A stretch of 5,745 nt of DNA from an uncultured Clostridium sp. GTDB lineage: Bacteria; Bacillota; Clostridia; Lachnospirales; Lachnospiraceae. Where the stretch lies: the NCBI GenBank assembly GCA_900549235.1, contig URNT01000072.1, positions 1-5,745 on the forward strand. The letters run 5' to 3'. Position 1 is the first letter of the stretch. Each line of letters opens with the position of its first letter. The notes beneath the pieces were generated by a model that was given only the letters and a program-made list of their open reading frames with translations, had not been told where the DNA came from and did no database searches. Position numbers and translations under genes: made by a program. Of the stretch, positions 1-5,166 are shown in pieces.

Positions 1-693
1 TACATATTCAGCTGGCCGGTGCTTAAGGAAGCACTGATTAAGATGAAGGACGAGCCTGGCTGCGATTTTGGCAAGCATATCATCCCTTACTGCCACGCAA
101 GAGGCGACAGGATCTTTGCTTACGAGTACAATGGCTACTGGAAGGATGTAGGTACCTTAGGCTCCTACTGGGAGGCCAATATGGAGCTCATCGATATTAT
201 CCCTGAGTTTAACCTTTATGAGGAATACTGGAAGATCTACACCAAGAGCGATGTGATCCCGCCTCAGTACATTTCCAGTGAAGCAAACATTGAGCGCAGC
301 ATTATCGGTGAAGGCACCGAGATCTACGGCGAGGTGGTAAATTCTGTGATCGGAGCGGGAGTGACCATCGCACCGGGCGCGGTGGTTCGTGATTCCATCG
401 TGATGCAGGGAAGCACCATCGGAGCCGGAACGGTGGTTGACAAGGCCATTATCGCGGAAAATGTAAGGATCGGCTCTGACGTTGTCCTGGGAGAAGGTGA
501 GTATGCTCCCAGCACCTATGATCCAAAGGTATATCAGTTTGATCTTGTGACCATCGGAGAGAATTCCGTTATCCCCGACGGCGTGAAGATCGGGAAAAAT
601 ACAGCCATTGCAGGCGAGACAACCGTAGGCGACTATCCTGGCGGGGTACTGGCAGGCGGAAATTACATTATAAAGGCAGGTGGCGTAAGATGA
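1..693 (+). CDS. glgC: Glucose-1-phosphate adenylyltransferase GlgC, C-terminal part (5' truncated by window edge)
   Basis: GlgC makes ADP-glucose and pyrophosphate from ATP and glucose-1-phosphate, the first committed step of cytoplasmic glycogen synthesis. The reading frame is open from base 1, giving 230 residues. A GTG at 19 is internal (the residues before it, YIFSWP, match the family's YIFxW motif), so the true start is upstream of the window and about 150-190 residues are missing. Visible marks are DFGKHIIP (about residues 22-29) and GYWKDVGTLGSYWEANM (about 45-61), both typical of the sugar-binding end of the catalytic domain. These are followed by a left-handed beta-helix of hexapeptide repeats (about 88-225, with I-G-x-G/N-x-x-I periodicity). 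The nucleotide loop and catalytic Asp lie outside the window. The stop overlaps the glgD start (ATGA at 690-693), indicating translational coupling and a joint operon. Identification rests on recalled family motifs. Confidence 0.93.
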   Translation, partial: YIFSWPVLKEALIKMKDEPGCDFGKHIIPYCHARGDRIFAYEYNGYWKDVGTLGSYWEANMELIDIIPEFNLYEEYWKIYTKSDVIPPQYISSEANIERSIIGEGTEIYGEVVNSVIGAGVTIAPGAVVRDSIVMQGSTIGAGTVVDKAIIAENVRIGSDVVLGEGEYAPSTYDPKVYQFDLVTIGENSVIPDGVKIGKNTAIAGETTVGDYPGGVLAGGNYIIKAGGVR

Positions 694-1811
694 GAGCGAT
701 CGGTATTGTATTAGCAGGTGGCAACAGCAAGCGTATGAGGGAGCTTTCCAACAAGAGAGCCGTAGCCGCTATGCCGGTTGCGGGAAGCTACCGCAGCATT
801 GACTTTGCATTGAGCAACATGACCAACTCCCACATCCAGAATGTGGCAGTATTCACACAGTATAACTCCAGGTCCTTAAACCTGCACTTAAGCTCCTCCA
901 AGTGGTGGGATTTCGGACGTAAGCAGGGCGGACTGTTTGTATTTACCCCATCTATCACACCGGAAAACGGTGACTGGTACCGGGGAACCGCAGACGCGCT
1001 GTATCAGAATCTGACATTTTTAAAGAACAGCCACGAGCCTTATGTAGTGATCGCGGCCGGCGACGGCGTGTACAAGCTGGATTACAACAAGGTTCTGGAA
1101 TATCATATTGAGAAGAAAGCGGACATCACCGTTGTATGTAAGGATATGGAGGAGGGGACGGACATCACCCGTTTCGGCTGCGTGAAGCTGAACGATGACG
1201 GCCGTATTACCGACTTTGAGGAGAAGCCCATGGCTTCTGACGCTACCACCATTTCCTGCGGCATCTATGTGATCCGCCGCCGCCAGCTCATCGAGCTGTT
1301 AGAGCGCTGCGCTGCAGAGGACCGTTATGATCTGGTAAATGATATTCTGGTGCGTTATAAGAATTTAAAGAGGATCTACGCCTATAAGCTGGGCAGCTAC
1401 TGGAGTAATATCGCGACCGTAGATTCCTACTATAAGACCAATATGGATTTCTTAAAGCCGGAGGTAAGGGATTACTTCTTTAAGCAGTATCCTGACGTAT
1501 ATACCAAGATCGATGATCTTCCTCCTGCAAAATACAATCCCGGGGCTGTTGTAAAGAACAGTCTGATTTCCAGCGGATGTATTTTAAACGGCCGGGTGGA
1601 GAACTCTGTATTATTTAAGAAGGCATATGTTGGAAATAACTGTATCATCAGAAATTCCATTATTTTAAATGACGTTTATATTGGCGACAATACGGTGATC
1701 GAGAATTGTATCGTGGAGAGCCGGGACACCATCCGCGCCAACACCACACATATCGGTGCACCAGACAACATCAAGATCGTTGTGGAGAAGAACGAGAGGT
1801 ATACATTATAA
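690..1811 (+). CDS. glgD: Glucose-1-phosphate adenylyltransferase regulatory subunit GlgD
   Basis: This is a 373-residue GlgC paralogue found in Firmicutes. In characterised cases it partners with GlgC and raises or modulates its activity while being weak or inactive alone. The N-terminal loop reads LAGGNSKRMRELSNKRAVAAMPVAGSYR (about 8-35 overall). Catalytic GlgC proteins have GGxGTRLxxLT and a KPAVPFGG-like stretch there, and both are eroded here. The sugar-phosphate part is better kept: YRGTADAL (97-104), GDGVYKLDY (124-132, with the catalytic-position D125), FEEKP (176-180) and SCGIYVI. A left-handed beta-helix fills about 284-345. The start is fixed by an AGGTGG ribosome binding site at 678-683 inside glgC and the 4-base overlap. 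Length is normal for GlgD. It probably acts as a heterotetramer with the upstream GlgC; the regulatory role is inferred from the family. Confidence 0.93.
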   Translation: MRAIGIVLAGGNSKRMRELSNKRAVAAMPVAGSYRSIDFALSNMTNSHIQNVAVFTQYNSRSLNLHLSSSKWWDFGRKQGGLFVFTPSITPENGDWYRGTADALYQNLTFLKNSHEPYVVIAAGDGVYKLDYNKVLEYHIEKKADITVVCKDMEEGTDITRFGCVKLNDDGRITDFEEKPMASDATTISCGIYVIRRRQLIELLERCAAEDRYDLVNDILVRYKNLKRIYAYKLGSYWSNIATVDSYYKTNMDFLKPEVRDYFFKQYPDVYTKIDDLPPAKYNPGAVVKNSLISSGCILNGRVENSVLFKKAYVGNNCIIRNSIILNDVYIGDNTVIENCIVESRDTIRANTTHIGAPDNIKIVVEKNERYTL

Positions 1812-1850
1812 GAACATAAGAAGCCGCGGGGCTGCGCAGGGGATAGCGGT

Positions 1851-1884
1851 CCGGCGGATGGGTGTGCAAGTTCCCTCCGTGCGG
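1851..1884 (+). promoter_or_regulatory. Possible stem-loop in the spoVG leader containing a CCTCC anti-Shine-Dalgarno-like tract
   Basis: The 87 bases between glgD and spoVG are strikingly G+C-rich. CGGATGGG (1855-1862) pairs with CCCTCCG (1873-1879) with one bulged T, and CCG (1851-1853) can pair with CGG (1882-1884) across a small internal loop. The apical loop is about 10 bases. The 3' arm carries CCTCC (1874-1878), the same as the anti-SD core of 16S rRNA, and sits only 8 bases from the spoVG ribosome binding site AAAGGGG (1887-1893). CCCT (1873-1876) could pair instead with AGGG (1889-1892). There is no T-run, so it is not a terminator. A regulatory role is inference only. Confidence 0.3.
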
Positions 1885-1898
1885 CGAAAGGGGTAAAA

Positions 1899-2180
1899 AT
1901 GCAGGTTACAGACGTAAGAGTGAGACGAGTAGAAAAAGAAGGCAAAATGAAGGCCATTGTATCCATTACACTGGACAATGAATTTGTCATTCATGACATT
2001 AAAGTGATTGAAGGGGAGAAAGGGCTGTTCATAGCAATGCCCAGCCGGAAAGCAGCAGACGGTGAGTACAGAGACATCGCTCACCCCATCAATTCCGGCA
2101 CAAGAGATATGATCCAGACCATCATTCTCAACAAATATGAAACCACTCTTTTGGAAAATGAAACATCTGAGATAGAGTAA
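1899..2180 (+). CDS. spoVG: Septation/sporulation regulator SpoVG
   Basis: A 93-residue SpoVG family protein, a small RNA- and DNA-binding regulator. It affects asymmetric septation and cortex formation in Bacillus, and capsule, virulence and other traits in other Firmicutes. It matches the Bacillus protein through nearly the whole chain: MQVTDVRVRRV (1-11), ITLDNEFVIHDIKVI (23-37), GLFIAMPSRKAADGEYRDIAHPINS (about 42-66), then a short acidic tail that is the usual variable part. The ATG is set by AAAGGGG (1887-1893) with a 5-base gap. No clear sigma-H promoter is visible in the gap. Only a weak candidate, TTGTGG (1780-1785) with TACATT (1802-1807), sits at the end of glgD, so read-through from glgCD is likely. 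A strong terminator follows 19 bases after the stop. Confidence 0.96.
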   Translation: MQVTDVRVRRVEKEGKMKAIVSITLDNEFVIHDIKVIEGEKGLFIAMPSRKAADGEYRDIAHPINSGTRDMIQTIILNKYETTLLENETSEIE

Positions 2181-2199
2181 GCGAGGTTGTGATATAAGG

Positions 2200-2244
2200 A
2201 TACCCCGGCAGCAGAAGGTGAGGTTCTGCCGCTGGGGTATTTTT
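2200..2244 (+). terminator. Intrinsic terminator downstream of spoVG
   Basis: A 17-bp stem is formed by 2200-2216 (starting ATACCCC, ending GCAGAA) and 2224-2240, with one G-T wobble, one A-C mismatch and a 7-base loop. The right arm runs straight into five T residues (2240-2244). On the opposite strand the flank is only CCTTATATCAC, so it should work mainly rightwards, ending the glgC-glgD-spoVG transcript. It lies between convergent genes and may give weak termination for the minus-strand oxidoreductase too. Confidence 0.9.
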
Positions 2245-2254
2245 GTGCTGTCAA

Positions 2255-3661
2255 TTATTCTGCTTTTGCAAGGATGCTTCTTGCCACGCTGATGCCGTTA
2301 GCGGAAGCCTGCTGGAGTCCGCGGGTTACAGAAGCGCCGTCACCGATGGCCCGCAGGCCCTTGACGCTTGTTTCAAAGTCCTTATCTACTACAACCTTAT
2401 TGGAGTAGAATTTAACTTCAACGCCGTAAAGAAGGGTTTCGTCGCTTGCGATGCCTGGAGTTACCTTGTCCAGAGCCAGAAGCATTTCCTTAATATCGGT
2501 CATGATCCGGTGAGGGAATACCAGGGACAGGTCACCGGGTACTGCGTCCTTCAGAGTCGGGATCAGGTTGTTGCGGCAGAGGCGTTCCTCTGTGGTACGG
2601 CGTCCTCTCTGGAAATCGCCGAAGGTCTGAACCATGATCCGGCCGCCGCAGAGCATATTGGAAAGCTGGGCAATATGCTTGCCGTACTCGATTGGGGCGT
2701 TAAATGGCTTGGTGAAGTTTTTGCTCACCAGCAGGGCGAAGTTGGTGTTGTGGGTCTTGTATTCCTGGGACTTGTAGGCATGTCCATTTACAACGGCAAG
2801 ACCATTTTCGTAATATTCAGTGGCCACCTCGCCGGAAGGATTGGTACAGAAGGTACGCACCTTGTCGTCGAAGGTAGGAGTGTAGTATACAAGCTTTGCC
2901 TCATACAGGTTTTCATTGAGGAATTTCATTACCTCATCCCGGACCTCTACACGGACGCCGATGTCCACCGTACCTACCTGGGTCTCGATGCCATGGTCAT
3001 CGCAGATATGGGAGAACCAGTCGGAGCCCTCGCGGCCGATGGCGGAGACAATCTCCGGAGCGTAGTAGGTCTCGTCCTTGTTTGTGACCACGCCCTTTGC
3101 GGCGCCGTCCTCGATGATAATATCCTTTACCATGGTGTTAAATTCCATGGCCACGCCCTGAGCCAGCAGATGTTCCTGAAGGCGGGTATAGATCTTGTAG
3201 CCCTCCTCTGTTCCCAGATGGCGGATGGGGCACTCGATGAGCTTTAAGTTGGCGTTGATGGCCTTGCGGCGGATCTCCTCGATCTCCTTCTGCTTGTCAA
3301 CGCCGTATACATTGGTATCAGCGCCGAATTTCAGATAAATGTTGTCAGACTCCTTAAGAAGCTTCACCGTCTCGTCATAGCCCAGGATCTCAGGCAGGTT
3401 GCCGCCTACATCAGGAGACAGGGAAAGCTTTCCGTCTGAAAATGCCCCTGCCCCAGCAAAGCCGGTGGTAATAGAGCAGGGCTGGCAGCCTACACATACC
3501 TTGGTGGTGCGCTTCGGACAGACTCTTTTCTCGATGGGACGTCCCTTTTCGAGCATGAGGATCTTCATATCCGGTCTCTGCCGGATCAGCTCATAGGCGC
3601 AGAAGATGCCGGAAGGGCCTGCGCCGATGATGATTACGTCGTATTGGTTGGTGTGGTTCAT
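2255..3661 (-). CDS. Uncharacterised FAD-dependent oxidoreductase (COG2509-type FAD-dependent dehydrogenase)
   Basis: A 468-residue cytoplasmic flavoprotein with no signal peptide or membrane segment. An N-terminal Rossmann dinucleotide-binding fold shows VIIIGAGPSG (9-18) and the ribose-binding acidic residue E38 in MLEKG. It is followed by a cysteine cluster C48-x7-C56-x2-C59-x2-C62 and the family signature GAGAFSDGKLSLSP (about 70-83). The C-terminal FAD motif is AIGDGASVTRGLQQASANG (438-456). The whole pattern matches what I recall of COG2509, whose substrate is unknown. The cysteines could ligate a metal or Fe-S centre or be redox-active; this is inference. Start: AAAGGGG at 3670-3676 (minus strand), 8 bases before ATG. 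It is monocistronic here, convergent with spoVG, with an unusual hairpin in its leader. Length is usual for the family and no damage is visible. Confidence 0.88.
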   Translation of the reverse strand: MNHTNQYDVIIIGAGPSGIFCAYELIRQRPDMKILMLEKGRPIEKRVCPKRTTKVCVGCQPCSITTGFAGAGAFSDGKLSLSPDVGGNLPEILGYDETVKLLKESDNIYLKFGADTNVYGVDKQKEIEEIRRKAINANLKLIECPIRHLGTEEGYKIYTRLQEHLLAQGVAMEFNTMVKDIIIEDGAAKGVVTNKDETYYAPEIVSAIGREGSDWFSHICDDHGIETQVGTVDIGVRVEVRDEVMKFLNENLYEAKLVYYTPTFDDKVRTFCTNPSGEVATEYYENGLAVVNGHAYKSQEYKTHNTNFALLVSKNFTKPFNAPIEYGKHIAQLSNMLCGGRIMVQTFGDFQRGRRTTEERLCRNNLIPTLKDAVPGDLSLVFPHRIMTDIKEMLLALDKVTPGIASDETLLYGVEVKFYSNKVVVDKDFETSVKGLRAIGDGASVTRGLQQASANGISVARSILAKAE

Positions 3662-3691
3662 AGATATAACCCCTTTCTTGCTTAAAACATG

Positions 3692-3746
3692 AAAAAAGCC
3701 AGTTTACAAAACAGTTGACAAAGAGTCAACTGTTTTGCCAGCTGGC
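3692..3746 (-). terminator. Intrinsic terminator or leader attenuator upstream of the FAD oxidoreductase
   Basis: A perfect 13-bp inverted repeat, CAAAACAGTTGAC (3707-3719) and GTCAACTGTTTTG (3725-3737), has a 5-base loop. In leftward RNA a further 5-bp G+C-rich stem, GCCAG/CTGGC (3742-3746 with 3698-3702), closes the base across a short internal loop. Exactly at its foot the minus strand has six T residues (3697-3692). Read leftwards this is a textbook intrinsic terminator, yet it ends 30 bases before the oxidoreductase ATG with that gene's likely promoter on the far side. It may be a conditional attenuator, the terminator of the decayed gene upstream, or a repressor operator. As an operator it would overlap an alternative promoter TTGACT (3729-3724), 17 bases, TAAACT (3706-3701). 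Confidence 0.7.
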
Positions 3747-3763
3747 GGATACACGCTGTATAT

Positions 3764-3792
3764 ATTTTATCATAGAATTATAGTGGATGCAA
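3764..3792 (-). promoter_or_regulatory. Probable sigma-A promoter for the FAD oxidoreductase
   Basis: On the minus strand, TTGCAT (3792-3787) is followed after 17 bases by TAAAAT (3769-3764), which matches the -10 consensus at 5 of 6 positions, though the -35 matches only 3 of 6. Transcription would begin near 3757, giving a leader of about 95 bases that contains the hairpin. A perfect TATAAT also occurs at 3782-3777 but has no convincing -35 box. Confidence 0.5.
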
Positions 3793-3959
3793 GAGTGGGT
3801 TGAGTTTTATTTCTGAGCTGAAACTTTCAAAAGTAAGTGGCTGAGTCCGGTCAGTTCCCATATAAAACCCTTTCCCGAAATCGCAGCGTTTCCGGCTTAT
3901 AGGGGTAATAGCACCACAAAGTCCTGATTTTGAACCATGATAAAGAGTTACAATTTCAT
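3778..3959 (-). pseudogene. DUF3990 family gene remnant (ADP-ribosyltransferase-like fold), frameshifted and truncated
   Basis: The minus strand has ATG at 3959 with GGAG (3971-3968) eight bases upstream, but it reads only Met-Lys-Leu-stop. One base shifted, a frame open from 3960 to a stop at 3780-3778 (60 codons) reads TLYHGSKSG, then ITPISRKR, then CDFGKGFYMGTDRTQPLT. I recall this as the N-terminus of DUF3990 proteins of Lachnospiraceae. Restoring one A in the AAA run after the ATG would give a continuous Met-Lys-Ile-Val-Thr-Leu-Tyr-His-Gly start. After PLT (about 3834) the resemblance stops, and 17 unrelated residues lead to a stop inside the next promoter. Full-length members are about 150 residues, so about three quarters is lost. 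The YHGS histidine fits ART-fold active sites, and DUF3990 often pairs with DUF3791 in toxin-antitoxin-like loci (recalled). No partner gene is seen. Confidence 0.7.
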
Positions 3960-3979
3960 TTTAGGGTCTCCAATCTAGA

Positions 3980-4009
3980 ATTATGGGCGTATAAGACTAT
4001 GATACTCAA
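3980..4009 (-). promoter_or_regulatory. Possible relict promoter of the DUF3990 remnant
   Basis: On the minus strand TTGAGT (4009-4004) and CATAAT (3985-3980) are separated by 18 bases, matching consensus at 4 of 6 and 5 of 6 positions. The expected transcript start, near 3972, would fall almost on the GGAG ribosome binding site of the remnant, which is tight. The -35 box overlaps the edge of the 18-bp direct repeats. Confidence 0.35.
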
Positions 4010-4045
4010 AAATAATTAGGCAAAACTAAAAATAATTAGGCAAAA
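4008..4045. repeat. Two exact 18-bp direct repeats with 20-bp period
   Basis: AAAAATAATTAGGCAAAA occurs at 4008-4025 and again at 4028-4045 without any mismatch, separated by two bases. The 20-bp period is close to two turns of the DNA helix, so a protein bound at both copies would lie on the same face. The pair lies between two divergent promoters: directly next to the -35 box of the DUF3990 remnant and about 48 bases upstream of the nucleoside hydrolase -35 box. An operator or activator site is inferred; a chance A+T-rich duplication is possible. Confidence 0.75.
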
Positions 4046-4092
4046 TAAAAGATAAAATTATACATATTACACAATAAAAATGGTGTTACATG

Positions 4093-4121
4093 TTGACAAC
4101 TTGGCTGCCATGTTGTAAGAT
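4093..4121 (+). promoter_or_regulatory. Sigma-A promoter for the nucleoside hydrolase operon
   Basis: A perfect TTGACA (4093-4098) and TAAGAT (4116-4121) are separated by exactly 17 bases. Transcription should begin near 4128, leaving a leader of about 33 bases before the ATG at 4161. CATGTTG occurs at 4089-4095, overlapping the -35 box, and at 4109-4115, abutting the -10 box, again 20 bp apart. This could mark a repressor site. Confidence 0.75.
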
Positions 4122-4160
4122 GTGGGTATAAGATTAGATATTGAGAGGAAATTACGATAT

Positions 4161-5138
4161 ATGAAACAGATTATAATTGACGCAGATACAGGTGTGGATG
4201 ATTCTCTTGCGATTTTATATGCACTAAAATGCCCTAATTTTCATGTAGAGGGAATCACCACCTGCTTTGGAAACAGCAATGCGGAGCAGTCTGCTGACAA
4301 TTCCCTGAGGCTGATTCAGCTGTCAGCCTGTGATTATGAAGTGCCTGTGGCGGTAGGAGCTAACGAATCTCTGGATGGAAAATTTGAGACGGCTCCGGCT
4401 TTTATTCACGGAGATAATGGTATCGGTAATGCAGAGCTTCCAGAGAGCAGTCAGAAACCGATTGATGAAGCTGCCTGGGACTTTATTGTCAGAAAGGCGG
4501 AGGAGCTTAAGGGTGAGCTGGTGATTGTAACAACCGGACGTCTGACAAATCTTGCCAAGGCTCTGGAAAAAGACCCTGGCCTTCCAAAAAAGGTAAAAAA
4601 GGTAGTAGCCATGGGAGGCACCATTCATATGCCGGGAAATGTAGGGCCTTATGCGGAAGCAAATATTTACGGTGATCCCAAGGCGGCGGATCTGGTCTTT
4701 AAGGCGGGCTTTCACCTGACTCTGGTGGGATTGGATGTGACCATGCGGACTTTTATAACAGACCGTGATGTTCAGAATCTGTGTACCTACTGTACTGATG
4801 CGTGCCGTCCCATTGCAGAGTATATCAAAAATGCCCTGAGACTGTATTTTGAATTTCACCGCGTGACCATGGGGATGGCAGAGGCCTGTGTGGTACATGA
4901 TCCTTTGGCTATGCTGCTTGCCGAGGATCCGTCTCTTGGCACATTCCAGATGGTCAGGGCAGGAGTGGAGTGTGAAGAAGGTACATTTAAAGGAACGATT
5001 AAAATAGACAATGGATTTGTTCCTCAGCTTGACAGAGAAGAAATTGCGGTGTGTATGGAAGTGGATTCTGTGAAGGCTGTCAGAAGGCTGTTTTCCGTTT
5101 TTCAGGATATGACGCCGGGACGATATAACTGGAAATAA
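4161..5138 (+). CDS. Inosine/uridine-preferring nucleoside hydrolase family protein
   Basis: A 325-residue cytoplasmic, calcium-dependent hydrolase that splits nucleosides into ribose and free base. The calcium site is visible as IIIDADTGVDD (4-14; D9 and D14), T125 in TTGRLTN and D247 in VVHDPLAML. The neighbouring H246 is the position of the leaving-group-activating histidine in the protozoan enzymes. HGDNGIG (83-89) and EANIYGDPKAA (166-176, with ribose-binding N168) are also intact. The first motif has Thr where the usual DTDPG has Pro. Length is typical. An in-frame GTG at 4122 is rejected because it falls before the expected transcript start; the ATG at 4161 has AGAGGAA (4144-4150) 10 bases upstream. 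It is the first gene of an operon with the phosphorylase 28 bases downstream. Base preference cannot be read from the sequence. Confidence 0.93.
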   Translation: MKQIIIDADTGVDDSLAILYALKCPNFHVEGITTCFGNSNAEQSADNSLRLIQLSACDYEVPVAVGANESLDGKFETAPAFIHGDNGIGNAELPESSQKPIDEAAWDFIVRKAEELKGELVIVTTGRLTNLAKALEKDPGLPKKVKKVVAMGGTIHMPGNVGPYAEANIYGDPKAADLVFKAGFHLTLVGLDVTMRTFITDRDVQNLCTYCTDACRPIAEYIKNALRLYFEFHRVTMGMAEACVVHDPLAMLLAEDPSLGTFQMVRAGVECEEGTFKGTIKIDNGFVPQLDREEIAVCMEVDSVKAVRRLFSVFQDMTPGRYNWK

Positions 5139-5166
5139 AATCAATGCTTCAGGAGGTATTTATGGT

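Larger units (their letters stand above)
3662..4160. other. Gene-free divergent intergenic region (about 500 bases)
   Basis: No intact gene lies between the divergent oxidoreductase and nucleoside hydrolase starts. Reading from the left it holds the oxidoreductase ribosome binding site, a hairpin with T6 on the minus strand, a minus-strand promoter, a broken DUF3990 gene, a tandem pair of 18-bp repeats in a very A+T-rich stretch, and the rightward promoter. The base composition is clearly more A+T-rich than the flanking genes, particularly 4000-4080, in keeping with an acquired and decayed insert. Confidence 0.8.

Noticed and set aside
1676..2084. Two minus-strand frames (104 and 92 codons) across the end of glgD and spoVG
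   Set aside because: Both are shadows of the plus-strand genes, without motifs or ribosome binding sites.
2243..3247. A 334-codon open frame on the plus strand
   Set aside because: It is the antisense shadow of the COG2509 oxidoreductase; it has no ribosome binding site, no family resemblance, and overlaps the spoVG terminator.
3698..3746. Plus-strand TTGACA (3715-3720) as a rightward promoter
   Set aside because: No -10 box lies at 16-18 bases; the hexamer is part of the inverted repeat.
3778..3861. An independent 27-residue small protein (ATG 3861, AAAGGG six bases upstream)
   Set aside because: The same frame continues upstream through the conserved DUF3990 N-terminus, so the ATG is the internal Met of GFYMGTD; the good ribosome-binding match is probably fortuitous, though translation is not excluded.
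4122..4160. GTG start adding 13 residues to the nucleoside hydrolase
   Set aside because: The GTG directly follows the -10 box, ahead of the expected transcript start, and the family begins at the MKxIIIDxD motif.
4323..5144. A 273-codon minus-strand open frame
   Set aside because: It lies antisense to the nucleoside hydrolase, whose motifs are all intact; the translation looks like random antisense sequence rich in His, Arg and Ser.
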